The notes under the pieces are model-generated. The model saw only the letters and a list, made by a program, of their open reading frames with translations, was not told the origin of the DNA and did not search any database. Made by a program: the position numbers and the translations under genes. Source: an uncultured Blautia sp. (GTDB taxonomy: Bacteria; Bacillota; Clostridia; Lachnospirales; Lachnospiraceae). From it: DNA of 64,000 bases. Positions 45,323 to 53,829 of this stretch are shown here, in pieces; the first letter of the stretch is position 1, and the number at the start of each line of letters is the position of its first letter. The stretch is taken from positions 59,139 to 123,138 of the forward strand of contig CAKROE010000001.1 in the NCBI GenBank assembly GCA_934371915.1. The letters run 5' to 3'.

Positions 45323-46299
45323 TAGATTGTTGTGGAAGAAATATTGATTATTTAAGAATTTCCGTGACGGACCGCTGTAACTTACGCTGTATTTACTGTA
45401 TGCCGGAGGAAGGCATACGATTGACCGGACGTGAAAATATCCTGCAGGAGCCGGAGATTATCCGGATATGTCAGGTGATGGCTGAACTGGGTATCAAAAA
45501 GATTAAGATTACCGGTGGAGAGCCGCTGGTGAGACCCAGGATCCCGGTTCTTATCCGTCAGATAAAAGCAATTCCGGGTATTGAAAAAGTGACACTGACT
45601 ACGAATGGAATCCTTTTGAAAAAACAGATGAAAGAACTGGCAGAGGCAGGACTTGACAGTCTGAATATCAGTCTGGATACGATTGACAGAGATGGATTTA
45701 TAAAGATCACACGCAGAGATTTTCTTGACGATACTCTGGCCGGCATTGAAGAAGTAATGAAATATCCGGATGTGCAGTTAAAAATCAACTGTGTGCCATT
45801 GGGAATAGAGGAGCAGAATCTGTGTGAGATTGCAGAATTTGCCCACAAATATCCTGTACATGTCCGTTTTATAGAAATGATGCCGATTGGTTATGGAAGT
45901 TCCTTCACAGGAATGTCACAGGAGAAAATCGTCTCTCTTCTGGAAGAAAAATTTGGTACACTTATCCCATATGAGGGAGAACCTCTTGGAAACGGTCCGT
46001 GTAAGTATTATACTGTGGATGGATTTCAGGGAAAAATCGGCTTTATCAGTGCAATCAGCCACAAGTTCTGCAGTAAGTGCAACCGCATCCGTCTGACTTC
46101 ACAGGGATATCTGAAGACGTGTCTGCAATATACAGCGGGACGTGATCTGAGAGCGGTGTTGAGAAACGACGGAACGGATGAAGAATTAAAAGAAATCATT
46201 AAAGCGGCACTGTCCGAAAAACCGGACGGACACCATTTCAGAGAAAAGGTAAAAGAGGATGATACAGAGAGTTTGTGTATGTCACAGATAGGAGGATGA
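45319..46299 (+). CDS. moaA: GTP 3',8-cyclase MoaA
   Basis: A 326-residue radical SAM enzyme converting GTP to 3',8-cyclo-GTP. The N-terminal cluster motif [13 protein letters not shown] binds the SAM cluster, the C-terminal motif [19 protein letters not shown] binds the second cluster, and the protein ends in GG, as MoaA requires. GGEPLVR and the substrate-side residues are present. It overlaps moaC at the start. Confidence 0.97.
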   Translation: MIDCCGRNIDYLRISVTDRCNLRCIYCMPEEGIRLTGRENILQEPEIIRICQVMAELGIKKIKITGGEPLVRPRIPVLIRQIKAIPGIEKVTLTTNGILLKKQMKELAEAGLDSLNISLDTIDRDGFIKITRRDFLDDTLAGIEEVMKYPDVQLKINCVPLGIEEQNLCEIAEFAHKYPVHVRFIEMMPIGYGSSFTGMSQEKIVSLLEEKFGTLIPYEGEPLGNGPCKYYTVDGFQGKIGFISAISHKFCSKCNRIRLTSQGYLKTCLQYTAGRDLRAVLRNDGTDEELKEIIKAALSEKPDGHHFREKVKEDDTESLCMSQIGG

Positions 46300-46301
46300 T
46301 G

Positions 46302-46793
46302 ATGAAACGCGCAGCGATTATAACAGTAAGTGATTCCGGATACAGAGGTGAGAGGGAGGATTTAAGCGGTCCTGCAATCAAAGAAATTCTGGAAAGAGAA
46401 GGATATGAGGTGATTTCCATGGATATTCTTCCGGATGATCAGGTAATGCTTGCAGGAAAATTGCAGGAAATAGCAGATTCAGAAAAGGCGGAGCTGATCC
46501 TTACAACAGGCGGAACCGGATTTTCAGAGCGCGATGTCACACCGGAGGCTACAGAGGAAGTGATTGAGCGCAAGGTTCCGGGAATACCGGAGGCAATCCG
46601 CGCATACAGCATGACGATCACAAAACGTGCGATGCTGAGCCGTGCGACAGCCGGAATCCGTGGAAAGACACTGATTGTGAATCTTCCGGGCAGCCCGAAG
46701 GCAGTACGGGAAAGTCTGGAATATATCATAGATGCACTGGCGCACGGGCTTGAAATCCTGAGTGGTGAAGCACGTGACTGTGCACGCAAGTAG
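46302..46793 (+). CDS. moaB: MoaB/MogA-family molybdopterin adenylyltransferase-like protein
   Basis: A 163-residue protein of the MoCF_biosynth fold. TTGGTGFSERDVTPEAT carries the conserved nucleotide-binding loop, and NLPGSPKAVRESLEYI is the second family signature. MogA/MoaB proteins adenylylate molybdopterin before metal insertion. The start is the third of three tandem ATG codons, six bases after GGAGG. The RBS lies within the end of moaA, so the genes are coupled. Confidence 0.9.
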   Translation: MKRAAIITVSDSGYRGEREDLSGPAIKEILEREGYEVISMDILPDDQVMLAGKLQEIADSEKAELILTTGGTGFSERDVTPEATEEVIERKVPGIPEAIRAYSMTITKRAMLSRATAGIRGKTLIVNLPGSPKAVRESLEYIIDALAHGLEILSGEARDCARK

Positions 46794-46913
46794 AAATATG
46801 AACAGCCTTCGGCAGAATCCGGATATGCGAAGAAGAATAGGTCATATCAGGCATGTTGCGTATTGGGCTGGAGGAATTGCCGGGGTATTTTTAACATAAG
46901 GGAGAATTGAGCT

Positions 46914-47354
46914 ATGGGGAAAGTAATCGCAGTCTGCATCAGTGAAAAAAAAGGAACACAGAAACACCCGGTGCAGGAAGCAGAATTTATAGAGGACTGG
47001 GGCATCAAAGAGGATGCACATGCCGGTAAATGGCATCGTCAGGTCAGTCTTTTATCATATGATAAGATTGAAGCATTCCGTGCACGGGGCGCAGAGGTAG
47101 AGGACGGAGCATTCGGAGAAAACCTTGTTGTGCAGGGATTCGATTTTTCTGCGCTTCCAGTCGGAACAAGATTTCGATGCAACGATGTTGTGCTGGAAAT
47201 GACACAGATTGGGAAAGAATGCCATCATGGATGTGCAATCTTTCAGAAGATGGGAGATTGTATTATGCCGCGGGAGGGTGTTTTTACAAAAGTACTTCAT
47301 GGAGGAATTATCCGTGAGGGAGACGAATTTGTAATCGAGGAGACGAAAAACTGA
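46914..47354 (+). CDS. MOSC-domain protein
   Basis: A 146-residue MOSC (molybdenum cofactor sulfurase C-terminal) domain protein. Features are GIKEDAHAGKWHRQVSLLS, FGENLVVQGFD and a Cys-rich loop GKECHHGCAIF that would hold the sulfur-carrying Cys. MOSC proteins bind or modify molybdenum cofactor, sometimes beside an aldehyde or xanthine oxidoreductase. Located 120 bases after moaB and before tatD, it likely works in the same pathway. A GGGAG RBS is present. Confidence 0.9.
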   Translation: MGKVIAVCISEKKGTQKHPVQEAEFIEDWGIKEDAHAGKWHRQVSLLSYDKIEAFRARGAEVEDGAFGENLVVQGFDFSALPVGTRFRCNDVVLEMTQIGKECHHGCAIFQKMGDCIMPREGVFTKVLHGGIIREGDEFVIEETKN

Positions 47355-48142
47355 TGGAAACACCTATGATTTTTGAGACACATGCACATTATGATGATGA
47401 AGCTTTTGCACAGGACAGAGAGAATTTGCTTGCATCGATGCAGGAACATGGAATCGGGTATATTGTGAATGCATGTGCATCAATCGAGAGCCTGAAAGAT
47501 ACAGAAGAACTGATGGAAAAATATCCGTTTGTTTATGGTGCGTTCGGTATTCATCCGGACGATGCGGAAAAAATGACAGAGGAAACTCTGGAAGAAATCC
47601 GCCGGTTATCCCGTTTGCCAAAATCAGTGGCAATTGGGGAAATCGGTCTGGATTATTACTGGCACAAAGAAGAACACGAGCATGAAATCCAGAAGAAGAT
47701 GTTTCTGGCACAGATGGAGATTGCGCGCGAAGAAAAGCTTCCATTTATGATTCACAGCAGAGAGGCGGCCAAAGATACGCTGGATCTGGTGAAGGATTGC
47801 ATGAAAGGCGGTATGTACGGCGGTATTATCCATTGTTTTTCTTATGGAAAAGAAATAGCAGGAGAATATCTGGACATGGGACTGTATCTGGGAATCGGTG
47901 GTGTTGTCACATTTAAAAATGCGAAGAAACTGAAAGAAGTGGTTGCGTATGCGCCACTGGAGCAGCTTGTACTTGAGACAGACAGTCCATACCTGAGCCC
48001 GGAACCAAACCGCGGAAAACGCAACAGTTCGCTGAATCTGCCGTATGTGGCGGAGGCAATTGCACAGATTAAAGGATGCAGCGCGGAAGAAGTAATTGCA
48101 GTAACCGAAGAGAATGCAAAGAAATTGTTGTTACGGAAATAA
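47354..48142 (+). CDS. tatD: TatD-family metal-dependent hydrolase
   Basis: A 262-residue TIM-barrel metallohydrolase (TatD deoxyribonuclease family). The motifs are FETHAHYDDEAF, GEIGLDYYWHKEE, MIHSREAAKDT, GGIIHCFSYGKEIA and ETDSPYLSPEPNRGKRN. It starts in the stop codon of the MOSC gene (ATG overlapping TGA), hence it is probably co-translated. The operon partner is unusual: tatD is more often next to metG or ksgA, and metG is only 2.7 kb upstream. TatD proteins act on DNA 3' ends or D-tyrosyl-tRNA-type substrates. Confidence 0.95.
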   Translation: METPMIFETHAHYDDEAFAQDRENLLASMQEHGIGYIVNACASIESLKDTEELMEKYPFVYGAFGIHPDDAEKMTEETLEEIRRLSRLPKSVAIGEIGLDYYWHKEEHEHEIQKKMFLAQMEIAREEKLPFMIHSREAAKDTLDLVKDCMKGGMYGGIIHCFSYGKEIAGEYLDMGLYLGIGGVVTFKNAKKLKEVVAYAPLEQLVLETDSPYLSPEPNRGKRNSSLNLPYVAEAIAQIKGCSAEEVIAVTEENAKKLLLRK

Positions 48143-48297
48143 CATTCACAGTATCAATTACAGTTATATTAAAACTCCTTCCATATATCCGGTCACGGAC
48201 AAATCAGGAAAGAGTTAAATTCTTAACAAAGATTTAAAACTACAATTCTCATTCGTCCCCAATGAGAGGCTTATAATTACCTGCAACTTGCGGATAG
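48143..48297. other. Intergenic sequence between tatD and element C
   Basis: No gene is seen. GACAAATCAGGAA at 48198-48210 is exactly complementary to 48463-48475 in the right arm of element C, an alternative pairing. A small CTCATT/AATGAG hairpin lies at about 48249-48267. Confidence 0.4.
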
Positions 48298-48504
48298 AAA
48301 AATCCCCTCCGGTGTCCGGTTTAAGACGCTTGAAGGAATTTGTAGAAGTACTTAAAGAATAAAATACTACGTTGCCCCGAAAAATGATGCTGTCTGAGCG
48401 AAGCGAGTTCATCATTCTTCGGGGCGTTTTTAGTAGGATTTTTTCTTGCTAGTACTTCTGAATTCCTGATTTGTCTACAAACCGGACATCGGAAGGGGAT
48501 TTTT
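48298..48504. repeat. Long palindromic element C
   Basis: About 207 bases form a nearly continuous imperfect hairpin. The ends AAAAATCCCC (48298-48307) and GGGGATTTTT (48495-48504) are exact complements. The core stem GCCCCGAA..AATGATG pairs with CATCATT..TTCGGGGC around CTGTCTGAGCGAAGCGAGTT (48390-48409). The arm motif AGAAGTACT (48344) opposes AGTACTTCT (48451). TTTTTAG after the inner stem could act as a terminator tail. It lies between the convergent tatD and capA-like genes. Confidence 0.85.
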
Positions 48505-48540
48505 AAAATACATAATTGCAGCTAATTTTATTCTGCTCAT

Positions 48541-50076
48541 TTATTCCTCATCCGAGTAGTCGCTGTAATCGGATGAGTCATCGTAATAATCTGAGTCATC
48601 GTAATAATCAGAGCTGTCGTCATAGTCTGAACTGTCATCAGAGTAATCTGAATCGTCACTGTAATCCGACTCATCTGAGCTGTCTGAACTATCATCTGAA
48701 CTTCCGTCTGAGTTGTCACTCTGCGCATCTGATGCGCTGACAGACCAGATGTCATCTACATATTCACCATTAGAGTCAACCATATCACCGTCTGAATTAA
48801 AAGAAACATCAAGAAGATCCGTGTTGGTGGATGGTTTTACATTCAGGGACATGATCTCTTTAAAACGCGCCTGCAGATTTGCAAGGGTAAAGGAATCGTC
48901 TCCGAGTACTGTACGCAGTTCATGCTGTGCGGCAAGCTCTTCTGTGTAATCAGACAGCATATATGGGCTGAATACACCGGCATCTTTGTTGTAATGCATA
49001 ACCATTGGTTTGACTTCTGCATCGGTGATTTCAATTGTAGTATTGCCGTCCTGTACCGTCTTCTGGATCGTAAAGCAGCCCATTCCCTCTAAAAGTGCAT
49101 CGAAGGACTCCTGTGTAGAAACAAAGTTTCCGAGAGAATAGAAGATCAGCATACTGTGCCCCTCTTTGTCTGACATACGTCCATATGGCTGGAGTATATG
49201 CGGGTGGCCGCCGATTACGACATCTACACCCTGCTGCATCAGGAAAGTTGCCCATTCCTTTTCATATTCGGTAGGCATGGTTTCCATTTCTTTGCCCCAG
49301 TGAGCAACAAAAATCAGTACATCACTGTCTGCCTTTGCCTTTTCAATCATGGATGCTACTTTGTCTTTTTCGAAAATATCGATCATGTAATCTTTGCCGT
49401 CTCCGGCACCGGAGTTGTTCGTTCCGTATGTATAATCCAGAAACGCAACTTTAATGCCATTTACTTCGAGAGTTTTGACTGTATTGGCATCTTCTTCGGA
49501 ATCATGGATACCGAGAACCGGAACATCCGGGTAACTGGTCTTCCAGAAATTCAGCGTTTGTGCCATATAATCATAGCCATAATCATCAATGTGGTTGGTT
49601 GCAGATTCGATGACATCAAATCCGGCATTGATCAGTGCGTCACCGACTTCCGTAGGTGTTGCGAAAGACGGATAGCCGCTGACAGCATCGTGTTCTGTCG
49701 TGAGAACTGTTTCCTGATCGACCATGGCAATGTCTGCTGCCTGAATCTCGTCTCTGACATTTTCATAGATTGCGTCATAGTTCCATGTACCGGAATCAGA
49801 TTCACCTGACTGAATCAGAGAATCGTGGTACAGATTGTCACCAACTGCAATGACAGTAGCGGTGGAAACCTCCGGAGCTTTGGCCGCTTTTTCCGTTTCC
49901 AGTTTCTTCTGCTCGGCTTCTTTGGCAGCCTGATCTGCCGGCTTCTGGATGATCTGATAATCAAGTTGATGGAAAACAAAGACCAGAAGAATCATTACAA
50001 CGATGGAACAGATCAGGCCGATACGCGAGTTGATCTGCTCTTTCAGATTAAGTGGGATGTTTTTGTTTTTTTTCAT
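48541..50076 (-). CDS. CapA-like metallophosphoesterase with acidic Ser/Asp/Tyr tail
   Basis: A 511-residue membrane-anchored protein. One membrane segment lies at about residues 19-38. The CapA/PGA-synthesis metallophosphatase domain covers about 75-405 (VGDNLYHD, DQETVLT, SATNHIDDYGYD, VAHWGKEMETMPTEYEKEWA, GGHPHILQPY). The last 65 residues are almost only Ser, Asp and Tyr with some Glu, extraordinarily acidic. The start at 50076 follows AAAGGAA; a further upstream ATG is less likely. CapA-type proteins relate to poly-gamma-glutamate capsules, but capBC genes are absent, so a phosphoesterase role is more prudent. Confidence 0.88.
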   Translation of the reverse strand: MKKNKNIPLNLKEQINSRIGLICSIVVMILLVFVFHQLDYQIIQKPADQAAKEAEQKKLETEKAAKAPEVSTATVIAVGDNLYHDSLIQSGESDSGTWNYDAIYENVRDEIQAADIAMVDQETVLTTEHDAVSGYPSFATPTEVGDALINAGFDVIESATNHIDDYGYDYMAQTLNFWKTSYPDVPVLGIHDSEEDANTVKTLEVNGIKVAFLDYTYGTNNSGAGDGKDYMIDIFEKDKVASMIEKAKADSDVLIFVAHWGKEMETMPTEYEKEWATFLMQQGVDVVIGGHPHILQPYGRMSDKEGHSMLIFYSLGNFVSTQESFDALLEGMGCFTIQKTVQDGNTTIEITDAEVKPMVMHYNKDAGVFSPYMLSDYTEELAAQHELRTVLGDDSFTLANLQARFKEIMSLNVKPSTNTDLLDVSFNSDGDMVDSNGEYVDDIWSVSASDAQSDNSDGSSDDSSDSSDESDYSDDSDYSDDSSDYDDSSDYYDDSDYYDDSSDYSDYSDEE

Positions 50077-50212
50077 AATAAATTCCTTTGTGTATTTGCG
50101 AAGACCGTTTATATATGATTTTATATACAAAAAGGTCTGTGTTGTGTTCAATTCATTATTATAGCAAATAGATTCCGCTAAAGAAAGAATTAAGTTAAAA
50201 AAATAAACTGAA

Positions 50213-50248
50213 AAATGTTTTGTGATTCAAACAAACATCAGGTATAAT
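50213..50248 (+). promoter_or_regulatory. Promoter and operator-like palindrome of the MarR gene
   Basis: TTGTGA (50220-50225) and TATAAT (50243-50248) are 17 bases apart, 44 bases before the ATG. The -35 region lies within TGTTTTG..ATT..CAAACA, an inverted repeat of the kind bound by FabT/MarR regulators, suggesting autoregulation. Confidence 0.5.
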
Positions 50249-50291
50249 AAAAAATATTAGCAGGCGAGGGCAGGAAGCAGAGGAGAGCGAT

Positions 50292-50744
50292 ATGAATTCG
50301 TATGAAACAGTAAACAGCATTCTGGTAAAAATGTTCAGAGATATTCTGGATATTGAAGAGCGGGCTCTGATTACATCAGAATACAAAGATATATCCGTAA
50401 ATGACATGCATATTATGGAAGCAATCGGCATTCAGGAGCCGAAAAATATGTCTACCGTTGCGAAGGCAGTTTCTGTTACGACAGGGACTTTGACGATTGC
50501 GATTAACCATCTGGTCAAGAAGGGATATGTAGAGAGGACAAGAAGTGAAGAGGATCGGCGTGTGGTGCTGGTTTCCCTTTCTGAGAAAGGCGAAAAGGCA
50601 TTTCTTCATCACAAGATTTTTCATGAAAAAATGGTGATGACAGTTCTGGATGGTCTCAATCCGAAGGAGACAGAGGATCTTACCAGAGCATTGCTGAAAC
50701 TGCAGAACTTTTTTGACAGTTACGGTAACAAAGAAAAAAATTAA
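50292..50744 (+). CDS. MarR-family transcriptional regulator
   Basis: A 150-residue regulator with the winged-helix core (ISVNDMHIMEAIG; MSTVAKAVSVTTGTLTIAINHLVKKGYVERTRSEEDRRVVLVSLSEKG split by the wing). Helical ends form the dimer. The similarity to FabT-type regulators of fatty-acid synthesis is suggestive but not shown, because no fab gene is near. Its 3' end overlaps the end of the convergent DUF885 gene by 65 bases. Confidence 0.85.
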   Translation: MNSYETVNSILVKMFRDILDIEERALITSEYKDISVNDMHIMEAIGIQEPKNMSTVAKAVSVTTGTLTIAINHLVKKGYVERTRSEEDRRVVLVSLSEKGEKAFLHHKIFHEKMVMTVLDGLNPKETEDLTRALLKLQNFFDSYGNKEKN

Positions 50745-52572
50745 ATTTATTACAGGAAACATGATGGGAGGTGCGCGCAGGCACCTCCTTTTGTTGCTTT
50801 TGCAGCCGTTCATTCATATATTTCTGAAGCACCGGGAACTGAACCGGCCCGATCTCAAGCAGATTCCGGTGAAAAACTTTCAGGTCAAAATCATCGTCCA
50901 GAGTATCTTCCCATTCTTTTTTCAGATCAAGGAAATTAAGACATCCCCAGCAATACTTCTGATAATTGGCAGGAGTTTCCACGATATACTGAAAAATTTC
51001 AGCTGCGACATGAGTATCTGTGATCCCGGAAAACTGAAGAAAACGGGCTGCCTGTGTTTCGCCCCAGCCATAATAATGTATGCCGATATCAAGAAGTGAA
51101 TAGAGGCACAGATTGATCCGGCGGTTCAGCGCAACCAGCCTTGTATAGTCAGTGGCAGCAGGATCATCGAGATCACAGGCAGCATACTGATAGCCGTAAG
51201 ATTCAATATAGGTGGCCCACCCTTCCACATAACCGGATGAGGTGATCAGAGTCCGGATAGCAGCCGGAAAAGTATTCTGGAAATAAATGGTCTGATAAAG
51301 GTGTCCGGGAAATCCTTCATGAGAAAGTGTGGCAAAAAGCTCCAGACTTGAAGTCTGATCAGCAGGGTTTATGTAAATGACATTTGGTGATCCGGTGTCA
51401 AGCGGCGGTGTCAGATAGAAGGCCGGACTCAAATAATCTTCCATGGATTTGTGTACGTAGCGTGTTTCAAATTCTGTCTCCGGCAGTTCGGGAAAATCAT
51501 CGGATATCCGGTCACGCAGAACTCCAAGCATCTGTGCAGGTTTGTTTTTCGGAAGATCCAGTGAACTTTTTATTTTTCGAAGGAGAGAGGGCTGTTCTTT
51601 CAGCATCTGCTGAATCAGCTTCATATCCGCGCTGATCTGTTCGGTAAGACGGTTCTGCATGTCTTTGACGGCGGTCCAGGAGCCCACCTGACTGCGGAGC
51701 AGATAAAGGTAATATTCTTTTCCTTTCTGCATATGTGCAAGTCCCTGGCTGGGCCGACCGGAGCCCTGCAGGGTCAGAAGTCCCTGGATCAGCCGCTGAT
51801 AGGCGGGGATTACTGTGTTCAGGAGGATTTCCCTGTGTCGGGCATTTAAAGTTTTCTGTTCTGCTTCGGAAATTGTACCAAACGCTTTTAATTTGTCAGC
51901 AAAAACATCCAGCATGTAGTTGGAATCAGGGTTTTTTATAAAGGACTGACACTGACTGACAATGCGTTTTAGTGTTGCATCACTCATAAAGTAACCGGCA
52001 TCCGCTTTTTGTCGCTCAAAATCCAGAACACTATCAAAATAAGCGGGAACAGATGTGAGGAGATTGAGGTAATCTGCAATATCCTGTTCCTGATAAAATG
52101 CATATTCTGCAAGCAGGACAGGAAGCTGCGCCTGCATGCCGAGGCTGGGACTTAAGTATTCTTCCAGAAGATAAAAGTCGGTGGAACGCTGCATGGTTTT
52201 ATAATACAGAAGGAGCATATCGAGAGTGATCTGATTTGCCTCAGAAAGTCCTGCCGGATCAAACGTCTGGAGTTTTTTCATAATTTCATCGTACCGGGAA
52301 ATACTGTTGTCATCCGGAGCGGAAACTGTGCCAAGCGTTGGGGCGGGCCGCGTGATCTGCTGTTTTTCCGGATAAGCAATAGAATAGTGGAGATTCAGCA
52401 TATTTCCGGATACTTCTTCACGGAAAAGCCGGTCTGTGTAAGTCTGAAAGGAACGCTCAGCAGAGCTTCCGCCGGTATTCAGATGTCCGAGAATCGTTCC
52501 GATCAGAAACACCATGCACAGAGCGCAGATGATCAGAAAACGGGAAGGATTTCTGCGAAAAGATATCTGCAT
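50680..52572 (-). CDS. DUF885 zinc-peptidase-like protein, membrane-anchored
   Basis: A 630-residue protein with an N-terminal membrane segment (about 11-30). The DUF885 domain has the metal-binding helix motif LSHEGFPGHLYQ (HExxxGH type) and the SSGYVEGWATYIESYGYQYA segment with the downstream glutamate. These proteins are related to M32-like metallopeptidases; substrates are unknown. The start at 52572 is chosen because of GAGG upstream; a GTG six bases earlier is also possible. The last 35 codons pass through the marR terminator and end inside the marR coding end. It is divergent from trxB. Confidence 0.85.
   Translation of the reverse strand: MQISFRRNPSRFLIICALCMVFLIGTILGHLNTGGSSAERSFQTYTDRLFREEVSGNMLNLHYSIAYPEKQQITRPAPTLGTVSAPDDNSISRYDEIMKKLQTFDPAGLSEANQITLDMLLLYYKTMQRSTDFYLLEEYLSPSLGMQAQLPVLLAEYAFYQEQDIADYLNLLTSVPAYFDSVLDFERQKADAGYFMSDATLKRIVSQCQSFIKNPDSNYMLDVFADKLKAFGTISEAEQKTLNARHREILLNTVIPAYQRLIQGLLTLQGSGRPSQGLAHMQKGKEYYLYLLRSQVGSWTAVKDMQNRLTEQISADMKLIQQMLKEQPSLLRKIKSSLDLPKNKPAQMLGVLRDRISDDFPELPETEFETRYVHKSMEDYLSPAFYLTPPLDTGSPNVIYINPADQTSSLELFATLSHEGFPGHLYQTIYFQNTFPAAIRTLITSSGYVEGWATYIESYGYQYAACDLDDPAATDYTRLVALNRRINLCLYSLLDIGIHYYGWGETQAARFLQFSGITDTHVAAEIFQYIVETPANYQKYCWGCLNFLDLKKEWEDTLDDDFDLKVFHRNLLEIGPVQFPVLQKYMNERLQKQQKEVPARTSHHVSCNKFNFFLCYRNCQKSSAVSAMLW
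50767..50793 (+). terminator. Terminator of the MarR gene, within the convergent coding sequence
   Basis: GGAGGTGC and GCACCTCC form a perfect 8-bp stem around GCGCAG, followed by TTTTGTT. It is embedded in the DUF885 reading frame. Confidence 0.8.
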
Positions 52573-52607
52573 AAACACCTCGATAGAGACTGCTTTTTAC
52601 TATTTTA

Positions 52608-52636
52608 TTGGAAAAAAAACGATTGTATGCTAAACT
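52608..52636 (+). promoter_or_regulatory. Promoter of trxB
   Basis: TTGGAA (52608-52613) and TAAACT (52631-52636) spaced by 17 bases, 37 bases before the trxB start. Confidence 0.5.
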
Positions 52637-52672
52637 TAAATGGCAGCAACAGAGAAAGTGAGGCAGAATATT

Positions 52673-53593
52673 ATGGAAAATATATATGATCTGGCGATTC
52701 TGGGAGCCGGTCCGGCAGGAATCTGCGCAGCTATTTATGCGACAAGAGCAAAATTAAATACGATCTGGCTGGATAAGAAGTTTGTACAGGGCGGACAGAT
52801 CGTGGACACATATGAAGTAGATAATTATCCGGGACTTCCGGGGATCACCGGTCTGGATCTCGGGGAAGCGATGGCAGGTCATGCAGAAAAACTGGGAATG
52901 AAACCGCAGCGGGAGCCGGTTCGTTCTATCGAGGCAGAGCAGGGAATCAAAGTCATCCGCACGAAAAAAAATGAATACCGTGCCAAAGCAGTGATCATTG
53001 CCTGCGGGGCAACACACCGCCACCTCGGAATCCCGGGTGAAGAAGAACTGAGTGGCATGGGGGTTTCCTACTGTGCGACCTGTGATGCAGCATTTTTTCA
53101 GGACAGGACGGTTGTCGTAGTCGGTGGCGGAAACGTGGCGGTGGAGGATGCGATCCTTCTTTCACGTACCTGTAAAAAAGTTTATCTGGTACACAGAAGA
53201 GATGAGCTTCGTGCGGAGAAAATACTCCAGGAGAGTCTCTTTGCATGTAAAAACGTGGAGCTCATCTGGGACAGCATTCCATTGTCTATTGAAGGAACGG
53301 ATAAAGTAGAGGCACTGAAGATCCAGAATAAAAAAACACAGGAAGAAAATTTCATTGAAACAGATGGTGTGTTTATCGCAGTCGGAATCGTTCCGGGAAC
53401 AGAGAAATTCAAAGATCTGGTGAAGCTGGATGAAGCAGGATATATTGTGGCAGGAGAGGACGGAATCACCAGTGAACCGGGAATCTTTGCAGCAGGTGAT
53501 ATCCGTACCAAAAATCTCCGTCAGGTCGTAACTGCAGTCGCAGACGGGGCGAACGCAGTGGCTTCGGCACAAAGATACCTTCTTGATAAATAG
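52673..53593 (+). CDS. trxB: Thioredoxin-disulfide reductase
   Basis: A 306-residue FAD enzyme reducing thioredoxin with NADPH. The FAD motif is ILGAGPAGICAAIYA, the redox pair CATC in SYCATCDAAFF, the NAD(P) motif VVGGGNVAVEDA and the C-terminal FAD motif GIFAAGDIRTK. HRRDELRA matches the NADPH phosphate-binding site of TrxB. ATG 52673 gives the conserved start MENIYDLAILG; an ATG 33 bases upstream is less likely. The thioredoxin gene is not in the window. Confidence 0.95.
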   Translation: MENIYDLAILGAGPAGICAAIYATRAKLNTIWLDKKFVQGGQIVDTYEVDNYPGLPGITGLDLGEAMAGHAEKLGMKPQREPVRSIEAEQGIKVIRTKKNEYRAKAVIIACGATHRHLGIPGEEELSGMGVSYCATCDAAFFQDRTVVVVGGGNVAVEDAILLSRTCKKVYLVHRRDELRAEKILQESLFACKNVELIWDSIPLSIEGTDKVEALKIQNKKTQEENFIETDGVFIAVGIVPGTEKFKDLVKLDEAGYIVAGEDGITSEPGIFAAGDIRTKNLRQVVTAVADGANAVASAQRYLLDK

Positions 53594-53610
53594 TTTGAGT
53601 AGTCAGACAG

Positions 53611-53657
53611 TAAAGAGCTATAGTTTTAGGCAATTTGCGGAACTGTGGCTCTTTTGT
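53611..53657 (+). terminator. Terminator after trxB
   Basis: AAAGAGCTATAGTT pairs with AACTGTGGCTCTTT (G-U pairs), then TGTTTTG. The loop is long. Confidence 0.7.
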
Positions 53658-53728
53658 TTTGCAAAAAAAGTCGAATAAAATCGAACAAATAGCAAATTGC
53701 ACAAAGCGTGTCGAATAATGGGGAAAAA

Positions 53729-53829
53729 TGTGGATAACGCGAAAAATGGTGTAAAAGTTATCCACACCTTAAAAAGGTTGAAAAATCGTTATATTTGAGT
53801 TATGCACAAAGTTATCCACATTATCCACA
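53729..53829. promoter_or_regulatory. Cluster of DnaA boxes
   Basis: Five DnaA-box sequences lie in 101 bases: TGTGGATAA (53729-53737, reverse), TTATCCACA (53758-53766), TTATGCACA (53800-53808, one mismatch), TTATCCACA (53812-53820) and TTATCCACA (53821-53829), the last two adjacent. It is followed by about 190 bases of very AT-rich DNA. No dnaA, dnaN, rpmH or gidA gene is near. It could be a secondary DnaA-binding locus, a DnaA-sink or a regulatory site; an origin is not supported by gene context. Confidence 0.7.

Noticed and set aside
48541-48735. CRISPR-like repeats
   Set aside because: The repeated 9-20-base units are the coding sequence of an acidic low-complexity tail; there are no spacers of constant length and no cas genes.
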